From Palsa-504 sp963739615 (GTDB lineage: Bacteria > Actinomycetota > Actinomycetes > Streptosporangiales > Streptosporangiaceae): DNA of 64,000 nt. Of the stretch, positions 11,177 to 21,440 are shown piece after piece. The stretch lies in assembly GCA_963739615.1 (NCBI GenBank), contig CAVUBD010000037.1:178749-242748 (forward strand), in the 5' to 3' direction. Every line of letters starts with the position of its first letter. The stretch's first letter is position 1. The position numbers and the translations under genes were made by a program. Below the pieces are notes generated by a model, which saw only the letters and a program-made list of their open reading frames with translations, ran no database searches and had not been told where the DNA came from.

Positions 11177-12424
11177 ATGCCTGGCGCTTTGCCCGACGGC
11201 GAGCCCGTCCCCGCCGACGGCGCCCTGCCAGAAAATGCGCGCGCCGGCCTCGGGAGCAGGCCCTTCGGGATCTACGTGCACGTGCCTTTCTGCGCGACCC
11301 GCTGCGGTTACTGCGACTTCAACACCTACACCGCCGCCGAGCTTGCGACCCCTTCCGGCGGCGCCCCTGTGTCGCTCGGTACCTACCCCGACCTCGCGGT
11401 CGCCGAGATCGGGTTCGCGCGCAAGGTGCTGGCCGGCGAAGAACACCGCGCCGATGTTCCGGTCAGCACGGTGTTCTTCGGCGGCGGGACGCCCACGCTG
11501 CTCCCCCCGGGGGCGCTCGGCCGCATCCTGCGCGTCATCGACGCGGAGTTCGGCCTGCGGCCTGGTGCCGAGGTAACGACCGAGGCGAACCCGGAAAGCG
11601 TCGACGAAGCCGCGCTGAACGAGCTGCGGGCCGCGGGCATTACCCGCGTATCGTTCGGCATGCAAAGCGCGGTGCCCGGCGTGCTCGCGGTCCTGGACCG
11701 GGTGCACCGGCCCGGGCGCCCGGCGCGCTGCGCGAAGTGGGCCCGTGCGGCCGGTTTCGAGCACGTCAGCCTGGACCTGATCTACGGCACGCCGGGGGAG
11801 TCCGATGCGGACTGGCGGTGCTCGCTGGACGCGGCCGTGGCGGCGGAGCCCGATCATGTGTCCGCGTACGCGCTTACCGTGGAGGCAGGCACGCGGCTGG
11901 CGGCGCGGGTGCGGCGCGGCGAGCTGCTGCCGCCAGACGACGACGTGCTCGCCGATCGCTATGTCATCGCGGACGAGGTCCTGACCGCCGCCGGCCTGTC
12001 CTGGTACGAGATCTCCAACTGGGCGGCCGCCGGGTCATCGAGGTGCGCCCACAACATGGGTTACTGGACCGAGGGCGACTGGTGGGGGATCGGGCCGGGG
12101 GCGCACAGCCACGTAGCCGGGACCCGGTGGTGGAACGTCAGGCACCCGGCCGCTTACGGCGCGAGGATCGCCGCGGGGAACAGCCCCGGTCAGGCCAGGG
12201 AGGTCCTGGCCGGATCGCAGCGGCAGCTGGAGCGCGTCATGCTGGGTATCCGCCTCGCCGAGGGTCTCCCGGTCGCGGTGCTCGGGCCGGCCTGCCGGAT
12301 GAACGCCGGATCGGTGGTCGCCGAGGGCCTGGCCAGCTCAGCCGCTTTCGCCCGCGGCCAGATCGTGCTCACCCGCCGCGGCCGCCTGCTCGCTGACGCG
12401 GTGACCCGCAAGCTGACCGAGTAG
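11177..12424 (+). CDS. hemW: HemW-type radical SAM heme chaperone
   Basis: 415 residues with the radical SAM cluster motif in YVHVPFCATRCGYCDFNTY (CxxxCxxC), then VFFGGGTPTLL, TTEANPESVD, GMQSAV and LDLIYGTPGE. It matches HemW, formerly annotated as oxygen-independent coproporphyrinogen oxidase; HemW lacks that activity and transfers heme. The ATG at 11177 is chosen; a GTG at 11168 in frame would add three residues. In actinobacteria hemW usually lies close to lepA and hrcA, as here. Confidence 0.92.
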   Translation: MPGALPDGEPVPADGALPENARAGLGSRPFGIYVHVPFCATRCGYCDFNTYTAAELATPSGGAPVSLGTYPDLAVAEIGFARKVLAGEEHRADVPVSTVFFGGGTPTLLPPGALGRILRVIDAEFGLRPGAEVTTEANPESVDEAALNELRAAGITRVSFGMQSAVPGVLAVLDRVHRPGRPARCAKWARAAGFEHVSLDLIYGTPGESDADWRCSLDAAVAAEPDHVSAYALTVEAGTRLAARVRRGELLPPDDDVLADRYVIADEVLTAAGLSWYEISNWAAAGSSRCAHNMGYWTEGDWWGIGPGAHSHVAGTRWWNVRHPAAYGARIAAGNSPGQAREVLAGSQRQLERVMLGIRLAEGLPVAVLGPACRMNAGSVVAEGLASSAAFARGQIVLTRRGRLLADAVTRKLTE

Positions 12425-12439
12425 GCGGGCCGGGGTGAT

Positions 12440-12853
12440 TTAGCTCACGATCCGTGCGCAGATCCAGCTGGGTACCTCGTTCTCCTCGCCGCGGTTCGCC
12501 GCGATCACGCCGCGGATCAGGTACCGCAGCATGGTCAGCCAGATCAGGAAAGCGAGCGACAGCCCGATGATGAGGGCGACCAGGATGCTGTCGAGCGCGA
12601 GCAGGCCGCCGATGATCGCGGCGCACACCGCGTACACCAGGCAGGTCATGGACAGGTTCATCGCGGTGGCCGCGTGATGCCGCGCGAACGGCGATCTCCT
12701 CGACACGATCAGGTAGACGGTCAGCGGGATGACCGGGCCGAGGAAGATCGCCCCCAGGTAGCCGAACGCCGCCGAGGTCGCCTCGCGGTCAGGCACCGGC
12801 CGCACCGGCTTGCTCGTCATCGGACCTCGCGCGTCATCCGTTGCTTTCGTCAC
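12440..12853 (-). CDS. DUF4870 small membrane protein
   Basis: 137 residues with the DUF4870 pattern: FGYLGAIFLGPVIPLTVYLI, the RHHAATAMNLS loop, then a long hydrophobic stretch (LVYAVCAAIIGGLLAL and ILVALIIGLSLAFLIWL) and the LRYLIRGVIAANRGE end. Three membrane helices are likely. Function is unknown. GTG start at 12851-12853, one base after the stop of the DUF3097 gene, so the two are probably cotranscribed. Confidence 0.8.
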   Translation of the reverse strand: MTKATDDARGPMTSKPVRPVPDREATSAAFGYLGAIFLGPVIPLTVYLIVSRRSPFARHHAATAMNLSMTCLVYAVCAAIIGGLLALDSILVALIIGLSLAFLIWLTMLRYLIRGVIAANRGEENEVPSWICARIVS

Positions 12854-12854
12854 G

Positions 12855-13691
12855 CTATGCGCTCCCGGGCGTGGTGACGAAATCGATGAGCTCCTCGACC
12901 CGCCCGAGCAGTTCGGGCTCCAGGTCCCCGTAGCTCGTTACCGACCGCAGGATGCGCTTCCAGGCCGCCGGGACCTCTGGCGGCCAGCCGATAGCGTGCA
13001 GGACGCCTTCCTTCCACGGCTGCCCGCGCGGAACATCCGGCCACGCCCCGATGCCGACCGCGGACGGCCGCACGGCGGCCCAGATGTCGATGAAGGGATG
13101 CCCCACGATCAGCACGTCGGGTGACCGTATGCCGGTCACGATCCGGGTTTCCTTGGACCCGGCCACCAGGTGATCCACCAGCACGCCCAGCCTGCGGCCG
13201 GGCCCGGGGGAGAAGTCCGCGACGATGGCCGGCAGGTCGTCGATGCCTTCCAGGTACTCCACGACCACGCCGACGTCGCGCAGGTCGTCGCCCCAGATCC
13301 GCTCCACGAGCTCGGCGTCGTGCTTGCCCTCGACGTAGATGCGGCTCGCCCTGGCCACCTTGGCCCGGGTTACCGGCGCGGCCACCGACCCGGAAGCCGT
13401 CCGGGCCGGACGGGCGGACGCGGCCGGTCCTGACGGGGCGGGCGGGATGAGCGTGACCGGCTTGCCTTCGAGCAGGAAGGCCGCCGGTGTGAGCGGAAAC
13501 ACGCGCCTCTTGCCGTGCCGGTCTTCCAGCGTCACGGCGCCCTTCTCATAGCCGACCACCGCGCCGCAGAACCGGCCCTCGGAATCCTCCACGACCAGGC
13601 CGCGCTCCGCCGTCACCTTGGGCACCTCGCGCTGGCCCGGCCGCCGCCGTCCGGCCGCGAGCACGTCAGCATCGTATTGCCTGCTCTGCAC
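12855..13691 (-). CDS. DUF3097 family protein
   Basis: 278 residues. The N-terminal part (VVEDSEGRFCGAVVGYEKGA to RRVFPLTPAAFLLEGKPVTL) and the C-terminal ASRIYVEGKHDAELVERIWG, with VLVDHLVAGSKE and HPFIDIWAAVRPSAVGI, match the actinobacterial DUF3097 family. The IYVEGKHDAELV block looks like the first motif of a Toprim fold. Role unknown; it normally sits next to hemW and hrcA. Upstream gene of a two-gene unit with the DUF4870 gene. Confidence 0.82.
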   Translation of the reverse strand: MQSRQYDADVLAAGRRRPGQREVPKVTAERGLVVEDSEGRFCGAVVGYEKGAVTLEDRHGKRRVFPLTPAAFLLEGKPVTLIPPAPSGPAASARPARTASGSVAAPVTRAKVARASRIYVEGKHDAELVERIWGDDLRDVGVVVEYLEGIDDLPAIVADFSPGPGRRLGVLVDHLVAGSKETRIVTGIRSPDVLIVGHPFIDIWAAVRPSAVGIGAWPDVPRGQPWKEGVLHAIGWPPEVPAAWKRILRSVTSYGDLEPELLGRVEELIDFVTTPGSA

Positions 13692-13972
13692 AGGTGTCTC
13701 CTCAGCTGAGGTACGGGCGTCGCCCCTGCTTGCCTGACCCTGCTGGCCTGATGGGGGGCGCCGCCCTGCTTGCCAGTGCAGCCTAGTCGGGGAACCAGGG
13801 CCTGGCCGGGTCCGGCGCCGCCGACACGCGGCTATCGCGGTCCGTGCCGCCGGGTTACCATCAAGGGGGCGGGATCCCCGGCGCGGAGTTACGGAGAGTC
13901 ACGCTCAAGGGTGGTCAGCGGCGGCCGTTCGCCTCGCGGTCAAGCGCTGGGAACTTGTTAGACGCCATAGAC

Positions 13973-13999
13973 TTAGCACTCAGGTGTTATGAGTGCCAA
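13973..13999. promoter_or_regulatory. CIRCE operator for HrcA
   Basis: TTAGCACTC (13973-13981), nine bases, then GAGTGCCAA (13991-13999): an inverted repeat matching the CIRCE consensus TTAGCACTC-N9-GAGTGCTAA at all but one base of the right arm. It runs into the hrcA ribosome binding site (GGAGGTG), so HrcA bound here would block its own gene and dnaJ. The rest of the 13692-14011 spacer shows nothing else recognisable. Confidence 0.93.
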
Positions 14000-14011
14000 G
14001 GAGGTGAACGC

Positions 14012-15025
14012 GTGCTCGACGAGCGCAAACTGACGGTACTCCGGGCGATAGTCGAAGATTACGTGTCCACCACCGAGCCGGTTGGATCGAAGTCTTTGGT
14101 TGACCGCCATCATTTCGGCGTGTCCCCGGCGACTATCCGCAACGACATGGCCGTGCTCGAGGAGCAGGGTTTCATCGCGCAGCCGCACACCAGCGCCGGG
14201 CGGGTACCGACGGACAAGGGTTACCGGCTCTTCGTCGACCGGCTGTCCAGCATCAAGCCGCTGTCGGGGGCGGAGCGACGCGCCATCGAGACCTTCCTGG
14301 GCGGCGCGTACAGCCTCGATGACGTCGTCATGCGGACGGTCAGGCTGCTCGTGCAGCTGACCCGCCAGGTGGCGGTGGTGCAGTACCCCTCGCTGACCAG
14401 GTCCTCGATCCGGCACATCGAGCTTGTCCACCTCGCCCCGCAGAAGCTGCTGCTCGTGCTGATCACCGATACCGGCCGGGTGGAGCAGTGCACGGTCGAC
14501 CTGCCTCAGCCCTGGGATGAGGCTGCGGTTTCCCATGTGCATTCCGTCCTGAACGCCGGCCTGGGCGGCCGCAAGCTCTCCGACGCCGCGGTCATGCTCA
14601 CCGAGCTCAGCGAGCGGATCCCGGCCGAGGACGGGGTGAACGCCAACTCGGTGTTCACCGTCTTGCTGGCCAGCCTGGTGGAGCGGAACGAGGAGAAGAT
14701 TGTCTTCGGCGGAGCCGCGAACCTGGCTGCGCACGATTTCAACACCGGGCTGCGCGAGGTGCTTGAGGCACTGGAGGAACAGGTGGTGCTGATGCGTCTC
14801 CTCGGGGAGGCGGACGAGCCCGCGATCCTGACCGTCAGGATCGGCTCGGAGAACCAGGTCGCAGGCCTGCGGGCCACATCAGTGGTGTCCACGGGATACG
14901 GGAACCAGGCCGAGCCGCTGGCGAAGCTCGGCGTCCTCGGGCCGACCCGGATGGACTACCCAGGCACGATGGGGGCGGTGCGGGCGGTGGCTCGTTATGT
15001 CGGTCAGATTCTGATGGAGTCTTAG
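14012..15025 (+). CDS. hrcA: Heat-inducible transcription repressor HrcA
   Basis: 337 residues from the GTG at 14012, which follows GGAGGTG. The N-terminal winged helix (RKLTVLRAIVEDYVSTTEPV, GSKSLVDRHHFGVSPATIRN) and GYRLFVDRL are typical, followed by a GAF-like domain and the inserted dimerisation region. HrcA represses heat-shock genes through CIRCE, one copy of which lies directly upstream. The longer frame to 13844 crosses the operator and is not used. It overlaps dnaJ by one base (TAGTG), indicating translational coupling. Confidence 0.95.
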   Translation: MLDERKLTVLRAIVEDYVSTTEPVGSKSLVDRHHFGVSPATIRNDMAVLEEQGFIAQPHTSAGRVPTDKGYRLFVDRLSSIKPLSGAERRAIETFLGGAYSLDDVVMRTVRLLVQLTRQVAVVQYPSLTRSSIRHIELVHLAPQKLLLVLITDTGRVEQCTVDLPQPWDEAAVSHVHSVLNAGLGGRKLSDAAVMLTELSERIPAEDGVNANSVFTVLLASLVERNEEKIVFGGAANLAAHDFNTGLREVLEALEEQVVLMRLLGEADEPAILTVRIGSENQVAGLRATSVVSTGYGNQAEPLAKLGVLGPTRMDYPGTMGAVRAVARYVGQILMES

Positions 15026-16171
15026 TGGCAGCGGACTATTACGGACTGCTCAAGATCCGCCGCGACGCGACGCAGGATGAGGTCAAGCGGGCGTACCGCC
15101 GGCTAGCCCGGGAACTGCACCCGGACGTCAACCCCGATCCGGAGACGCAGGAGCGGTTCAAGGAGATCACCCAGGCCTACGAGGTGCTCTCCGATACGGA
15201 AAAACGCCGGATGTACGACATGGGCGTGGATCCGTTCGCCAGCAGCGCGAGCGCTGGGGCCGGCCCGTTCGGTCCGGGCTACAACCCGCTGAACGACCTG
15301 CTTGACCAGTTCTTCGGCGCGGGCGCGGGCGGTGCCGCCGCGCGCGGGCCGCGCAGCCGCGCGCAGCGCGGCCGCAACGCGACGATCAGGATCGAGCTCG
15401 ACCTTTCCGAGTGCTCGTTCGGTGCCACCCGCGAGCTCACCGTGGACACGGCCGTGGTCTGCCCCACTTGCTCGGGCGAGGGCACCGCGCCCGGGACCCA
15501 TCCGCAGACCTGTGACATCTGCGGTGGCCGCGGCGAGGTGAGCCAGGTGACCCGCTCGTTCATCGGCCAGGTCATGATGGCCAGGGTGTGTCCGGGCTGT
15601 GGCGGGTTCGGGACCGTGCTGGTCCGGCCCTGCCCGGAATGTGACGGCGACGGCCGGGTGCGGACCAGGCGCACCATCAAGGTGCGGATCCCGGCCGGGG
15701 TCGAGGACGGCACGCACATCCAGCTCGCCGGTGAGGGCGAGGTCGGCCCGGGCGGCGGCCCGCCCGGTGACCTGTTCCTGGAGATCGTGCAGCGACCGCA
15801 CGCCATCTTCGAGCGGCAGGGTGATGACCTGCACTGCACGGTGACGATCCCGATGGCGGCCGCCGCGCTTGGCGCGACGCTGTCGGTGGAGAGCCTGGAC
15901 GGTCCCGCCGATATCGACGTCCGGCCGGGCACCCAGTCCGGGCAGGTGATACCGCTTTACGGTCAGGGCGTCAAGCACCTGAACGGCAACGGACGCGGTG
16001 ACCTGGTCATTCACGTGACGGTCGAGAACACCGTCCAAGCTCGACGCCGAGCAGGAAAAGCTCCTGCGCGAGCTGGCCAAGCTGCGCGGCGAGGAGTCGC
16101 CGCCCGGCCGGTTCGCACCCGGTCAGCAAGGGTTCTTCTCCAGGCTGCGCGATGCCTTCAACGGGCGCTGA
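15025..16171 (+). CDS. dnaJ: Molecular chaperone DnaJ (DnaJ2 type), frame break near the 3' end
   Basis: J domain at residues 1-70 with the HPD tripeptide (LHPDVNPD, near residue 32). A Gly-rich linker follows, then four CxxCxGxG-type zinc repeats (CPTCSGEG, CDICGGRG, CPGCGGFG, CPECDGDG, about 145-212) and the C-terminal substrate domain. At about 16033 the frame shifts: one C seems missing in ACACCGTCC, and the expected tail KLDAEQEKLLRELAKLRGEE to stop TGA 16169-16171 continues one frame over. Read uncorrected, the gene would fuse to rsmE. DnaJ stimulates DnaK; this is the hrcA-linked copy. GTG start overlaps hrcA. Confidence 0.9.
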
Positions 16172-16203
16172 TCGCGTGGCGTCCAACGGGGGCTGATCCC
16201 GGG

Positions 16204-16941
16204 GTGCCGCAGCCGCCCGTCTTCTTTGCCGACCGCGCGCAGCTGCAATCCGATCTCGTCGTCTTGTCAGGGACCGAGGGGCGGCACGCGGCCACCGTGC
16301 GGCGGCTGCGTCCAGGCGAGCGCGCCGACGTGAGCGACGGCGCGGGCCTGGTGGCCGAGTGCGTGGTCGCCGCCGCCGGGCCGGGCGGGCTCGAGCTGGC
16401 CGTGCGGTCCAGGCGGGAGGTGCCGCGCCCGGAGCCGGCGATCACGGTCGTCCAGGCCCTGCCGAAGGGTGACCGTGGTGAGCTGGCGGTTGAGGAGATG
16501 ACCGAAGTGGGCGTCGATCGCATCGTGCCGTGGGCCGCGGCACGATGCGTGCCGGTCTGGCAGGGCGCGCGGGGGGACCGGTCGCTGGCGAAATGGCGGA
16601 CCACCGCGCGCGAGGCCGCCAAGCAGTCCCGCCGCGCCTGGATACCAGAAGTGGCGGAGCTGGCCACGGCCGGGCAGGTCTGTCATGCGATCGCGAAGGC
16701 GGCGTGCGCCATCGTGCTCGAGCCGGACGCCGCCGACGGCCTCAGCCATCTCAGCCTGCCGGAATCGGGCGACCTGCTGATCGTGGTCGGGCCGGAGGGC
16801 GGGGTCACCGGCGAGGAGAGCGCGGCGTTCCGCGCGGCTGGCGCCACCGCCCGCCGGCTGGGACCCACGGTGCTCAGGACCTCGACGGCGGGGACCGTGG
16901 CCGCGGCCGTCCTGCTCAGCCGTTCCGGCCGCTGGACCTAA
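16204..16941 (+). CDS. rsmE: 16S rRNA m3U1498 methyltransferase
   Basis: 245 residues with the N-terminal PUA-like part (VFFADRAQL, GTEGRHAATVRRLRPGERAD) and the SPOUT methyltransferase core: ALPKGDRGELAVEEMTEVGV, TAREAAKQSRRAWIPEV, VGPEGGVTGEE and LGPTVLRTSTAG, where the trefoil knot binds SAM. It methylates N3 of U1498 in the decoding region. GTG at 16204 starts 32 bases after dnaJ; hrcA-dnaJ-rsmE is a standard order. Its last 26 bases overlap the convergent membrane-protein gene. Confidence 0.93.
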   Translation: MPQPPVFFADRAQLQSDLVVLSGTEGRHAATVRRLRPGERADVSDGAGLVAECVVAAAGPGGLELAVRSRREVPRPEPAITVVQALPKGDRGELAVEEMTEVGVDRIVPWAAARCVPVWQGARGDRSLAKWRTTAREAAKQSRRAWIPEVAELATAGQVCHAIAKAACAIVLEPDAADGLSHLSLPESGDLLIVVGPEGGVTGEESAAFRAAGATARRLGPTVLRTSTAGTVAAAVLLSRSGRWT

Positions 16942-18271
16942 GCGCGCTGGCCGGCCCGGCGCGGCCGGCGAGCGCGCCGGCTGGCGTGGCCGGCTGGCGT
17001 GGCAGTGATGGCGCGGCAGTGATGGCGCGGCAGTGATGGCGGAACGGGCAGCCGCCTAACGGCCCGGCGCTCTGCGACGCCGTGCCTCCCGAGACGCTCT
17101 GCGACGCCGTGCCTCCCGAGACGCTCTGCGACGCCGTGCCTCCCGAGACGCTCTGCGACGTCGTGCCTCCCGAGACCGAGGTGTTAGATGAGGCGCCGCC
17201 CGGTGTGGTGTCGGTAGCGGTTGGCGTCGGGGACGCCGGTGCTGATGCCGACGCCGACGCCGGCACCGACGTCCCCGACGCCGGCGCGCTGGCCGATGTT
17301 GATGCCGGCGCGCTGGCCGATGTTGATGCCGGCGCGCTGGCCGATGTTGATGCCGGCGCACTAGCCGTGATGTTCGGCTTGGCTGCCTGGCTAGCCGCAG
17401 TGGCCGGGCTGCTGGCGCAGTCGGTCCCGGTCTCCTTGGCCGCCGGCTTCTGGCTGGAACTCGCCGCGTCCGTAGCCGTCGCCTTGGCCGTGGTCGTCGC
17501 CGCCGGGCTGCTGCTCGCGCTCGCGCCCGTCGTACCGCTCGCGTTTGCCGTCGGGCTACCGCTCCCGCTGACCGGGATGGTCGGCGAGCCGGACGGGGTA
17601 GCCGACGGACTGGTCGCCGGGGTCGCCGCCGGCGACGGCGTGCTGGCCGGCTTCAGCGAACTGGCCTCAGGCTTCGCCGCGGCGGAAGCCGAAGCAGGCG
17701 AGCACGTCGCGAACGGTGTCGGCTCGTGGCGCCCCGCGGGCGTCGTGCCCACCGCGGCCGTGCCGTTACCGCTGCCAAGCGGGTTGCCGCCGCCCGCCGA
17801 CGCCGACGTAGGCGCGCCAGCGGTGTGGTGGCCGTCAAGGACATTAGACCAAGAGGCGCTGATGGCCTGGCGGAGCGGAGGTACGGAGGCCAGCACCACG
17901 CCGACGGCGAATACGGCACAGCCGAGCGCGATGGCGGGCCTGAGCAGCAGCTCACGCCAGTCGCCGGCCTGCCGCGCATGACCCGGCTCAGCGCCGTGCC
18001 TGGAGCCCGCCGGGGGCGAAGAGCCACTGCCACCCCTGACGCGCAGGCGGCGGACCGCATCCGCTAGGAAACCCCAGTTCAGCGCGCGCGAGCCGGTCGC
18101 ACCGGAATGCCTGCTCGCGTAGGCGGGCCCGGCCTTGACGCGCGCCCGGATCCGCTCAAGGCCGTCAGGCCGCGGCTCGATCTGGTCCGCGGCCGCGTGC
18201 AGCTCATGCCGCAGGAACTCGCCGAAGTCCTGCCCCTGCCCGGGCGTGCCATCGTGGCCGGATCGCACCAT
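16916..18271 (-). CDS. Single-pass membrane protein with a long Ser/Thr/Ala/Pro-rich repeat tail, putative sigma-factor partner
   Basis: 451 residues. A cytosolic part of about 110 residues (DFGEFLRHELHAAADQIEPR) precedes one membrane helix (about 112-130, PAIALGCAVFAVGVVLASV). Over 250 low-complexity residues follow, including ASTSASAP repeats (24-bp unit, 17293-17364) and SVSGGTASQ repeats (27-bp unit, 17070-17177). The ATG overlaps the stop of the sigma gene (TAATG), so the two are translated together. Position and topology suggest a regulator of that sigma factor. No zinc anti-sigma (HxxxCxxC) motif is seen. The tail could extend through the cell wall. Confidence 0.65.
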   Translation of the reverse strand: MVRSGHDGTPGQGQDFGEFLRHELHAAADQIEPRPDGLERIRARVKAGPAYASRHSGATGSRALNWGFLADAVRRLRVRGGSGSSPPAGSRHGAEPGHARQAGDWRELLLRPAIALGCAVFAVGVVLASVPPLRQAISASWSNVLDGHHTAGAPTSASAGGGNPLGSGNGTAAVGTTPAGRHEPTPFATCSPASASAAAKPEASSLKPASTPSPAATPATSPSATPSGSPTIPVSGSGSPTANASGTTGASASSSPAATTTAKATATDAASSSQKPAAKETGTDCASSPATAASQAAKPNITASAPASTSASAPASTSASAPASTSASAPASGTSVPASASASAPASPTPTATDTTPGGASSNTSVSGGTTSQSVSGGTASQSVSGGTASQSVSGGTASQSAGPLGGCPFRHHCRAITAAPSLPRQPATPAGALAGRAGPASALRSSGRNG

Positions 18272-18873
18272 TACTCCTGCTCCAGGGCCGCACGCAGGGC
18301 AGACATGCCGCGGGCCGTGTGACTTTTCACGGCGCCGCGGCTGATGCCCATCGTGGCCGCTATCTCAGCCTCGGAGAGGTCGGCGTAGTACCGAAGGACG
18401 ATGGCCTCGCGCTGACGTTCCGGCAGCCCGCGGAGCGCGGCGACGACCGCGGACCGCTCCAGGAGGACGAGCGCTCCGTGCTCGGCGCTCGGCATGTCCG
18501 GCGGCGCCTTCTGCAGGTTCTTGTCGATCACCGTCCGGTGCCTGAGGACGGAACGCGACCGGTTCACCACGGCCTGGCGCAGGTAGGCGAGAGCCTTCTC
18601 GGCGTCCCTCAGCCGCTGCCAGCCCCCGTGCATCGCGACGAACGAGTCCTGCACCACTTCCTCGGCGGTGGGGGTATCCCGCACGAGCAGGGCTGCCAGG
18701 CGCACCAGCGCCCGGTAGTGCGAGGAGTAAAGCTCTGTGACCGCACGGTCAGCACTCCACCCCATAGGGGCGGAGGACGCCAGGAAGGCATCAGGCATGA
18801 TGGCTCCAGGGGCCACCAGGGTTTCGGTCACATCTGTAGGACGCGTTACCCCGTCTTCAGGTTCACTCTCCAT
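18271..18873 (-). CDS. SigE-family ECF RNA polymerase sigma factor
   Basis: 200 residues with sigma region 2 (VTELYSSHYRALVRLAALLV, AEEVVQDSFVAMHGGW, YLRQAVVNRSRSVLRHR) and region 4 (LRGLPERQREAIVLRYYADL, then SEAEIAATMGISRGAVKSHT). Spacing and sequence fit the SigE-type ECF group of Streptomyces and relatives. It is the first gene of a coupled pair with a membrane protein that may hold or release it. ATG start at 18873. Confidence 0.87.
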   Translation of the reverse strand: MESEPEDGVTRPTDVTETLVAPGAIMPDAFLASSAPMGWSADRAVTELYSSHYRALVRLAALLVRDTPTAEEVVQDSFVAMHGGWQRLRDAEKALAYLRQAVVNRSRSVLRHRTVIDKNLQKAPPDMPSAEHGALVLLERSAVVAALRGLPERQREAIVLRYYADLSEAEIAATMGISRGAVKSHTARGMSALRAALEQE

Positions 18874-19343
18874 GCTGCCACTTCCGGGCCGCGGTAGCAG
18901 TCGTGCAGGACCACGGTCTCCGGTCCCTCATCCTCAAATCTCCCAACCATCTGACCGTCCGTCCCCGTGCTGAAATTGGCAGACCGCCCTGCTAGCTGCC
19001 TGGATGAACGGGTAACCAGACATCAAACGGTTTTGCCTGGCCGGCTTTCTGGAGCCGCCAGACACCGTTGGAGGATTGCCAAAAAACAAGAATATCCATT
19101 ACGCGCGAGGTTACGACAGCACTTGCATGGATCGGCCCCATAACTGCGCATCGCAGCCTGCTTACGCGGCAGTATCGATGATATTGCCGGAATATTCCCT
19201 ATGAGCAGATCGCCCGCCCCTGCTCGTCCCGGCCCTGCTCGTCCCGGCCCTGCTCGTCCCGTCCCTGCTCGTCCCGGCCCGGCCCTGCGGACCCGCGTCC
19301 TGAACGCCCGCCCGCCCGGCCGCCGGCCGTCTAGGATCTGGGT
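18874..19343. other. Intergenic region with a four-copy 15-bp repeat
   Basis: No gene is seen in these 470 bases between the divergent sigma-factor and HIT genes. The middle part (about 19020-19200) is clearly lower in GC than its surroundings. At 19219-19278 the 15-mer CCTGCTCGTCCCGGC is repeated four times, with one mismatch in the third copy, directly upstream of the HIT gene. Confidence 0.7.
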
Positions 19344-19688
19344 GTGGCTGATTGCTTGTTCTGCGCCATCGTCGCCGGTGAGATCCCTGCGACCGTGGTC
19401 GGTGAAACCGGCCGCGTACTGGCCTTCCGCGATATCGATCCGCAAGCTCCGATTCACGTGCTCGTCATCCCGAAGGAGCACTATCCCGACGTGGCGGCGC
19501 TCGCCGCCGCCGATGGCAGCCTGCTCGGGGAGATGGTCACCGAGGCGCACCAGGTCGCGGTGGCCGAGGGCGTCCAGGACAGTGGCTACCGCGTGGTCTT
19601 CAACACCGGCAGGCACGCCGGCCAGGACGTGCCGCACGTCCACGCGCACCTGCTCGCCGGCCGCTCCTTCACCTGGCCGCCGGGATGA
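19344..19688 (+). CDS. HIT-family nucleotide-binding protein (HinT-like)
   Basis: 114 residues starting VADCLFCAIVAGEIPATVV, with the catalytic histidine triad in VPHVHAHLLAG and the upstream NTGRHAGQDVPH. HinT proteins hydrolyse adenosine phosphoramidates and acyl-AMP. The first cysteine pair (CLFC) is the usual start of this subfamily. GTG start. A HIT gene before phoH is common in actinobacteria. Confidence 0.92.
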   Translation: MADCLFCAIVAGEIPATVVGETGRVLAFRDIDPQAPIHVLVIPKEHYPDVAALAAADGSLLGEMVTEAHQVAVAEGVQDSGYRVVFNTGRHAGQDVPHVHAHLLAGRSFTWPPG

Positions 19689-19798
19689 CCCCGCGGGCGG
19701 GCCGTCTGAGCCGGATTTCCCCGGGTAGCCCGCAGGCCGGATAGCATGGGTCCCATTACGCTCGGGGGGCGGTCCTCCGGGTCTGCGAAAGCGTCGAA

Positions 19799-20902
<1,104 letters not shown>

Positions 20903-20909
20903 GACTCCG

Positions 20910-21440
20910 ATGAGCATCGATATCGCCAACGAGGCGGGCATCGACGTAGACGAGGTGAGGCTAGCCGCGGTCGCCAGGTTCACGCTCGACCAGCTGCGGA
21001 TTCACCCGCTGGCCGAGCTGTCGATCCTGCTCGTGGACGAGCGGACCATGACCGAACTGCACGAAAGGTGGATGGGCGAGCCGGGACCGACCGACGTCCT
21101 GGCCTTTCCCATGGACGAGCTCAGGCCGCCGCACCTGGGCGGCAACCGCGCGGGCGACCCGCAGCCGGACGGCCACCCGGGCCTGCTCGGGGACGTGGTG
21201 CTGTGCCCGCAGGTCGCGGCGGAACAGGCGGAAAAGGCCGGCCACCCCACCCAGGACGAGCTTGAGCTGCTGTCCGTGCACGGGATCTTGCACCTGCTCG
21301 GGTACGACCACGCCGAGCCTGACGAGCACGCCGCCATGTTCGGCCTGCAGGATCAGCTGCTGACGGCCTGGCAGGCGACGAAGCAGGAGACGGAGCGGGA
21401 CACCAAGCGGGCGGCGAAGGGCCAGGAAGGGCCCGGCTGA
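20910..21440 (+). CDS. ybeY: Endoribonuclease YbeY
   Basis: 176 residues starting MSIDIANEAGIDVDEVRLAA, with LSILLVDERTMTELHERWM, PTDVLAFPMDE and the zinc site HGILHLLGYDH (HxxxHxxxxxH). YbeY processes the 3' end of 16S rRNA and degrades faulty 70S ribosomes. The ATG at 20910 is preferred over upstream in-frame codons inside phoH. The stop overlaps the next ATG by one base. Confidence 0.94.
   Translation: MSIDIANEAGIDVDEVRLAAVARFTLDQLRIHPLAELSILLVDERTMTELHERWMGEPGPTDVLAFPMDELRPPHLGGNRAGDPQPDGHPGLLGDVVLCPQVAAEQAEKAGHPTQDELELLSVHGILHLLGYDHAEPDEHAAMFGLQDQLLTAWQATKQETERDTKRAAKGQEGPG

Noticed and set aside
16204..16941. Fused DnaJ-RsmE protein suggested by a single 638-codon frame
   Set aside because: The fusion exists only because of a one-base frame break near 16033. 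The normal DnaJ tail and stop are present in the neighbouring frame, and RsmE has its own start.
17082..17981. Forward 299-residue open frame rich in Ala, Val and Asp
   Set aside because: It is antisense to the repeat region of the sigma-partner gene, its repeats mirror those of the reverse gene, and it has no ribosome binding site or known domain.
19219..19278. 15-bp repeat considered as a CRISPR array
   Set aside because: Units are directly adjacent with no spacers; it is a simple tandem repeat. No CRISPR array or cas gene was seen in the window.
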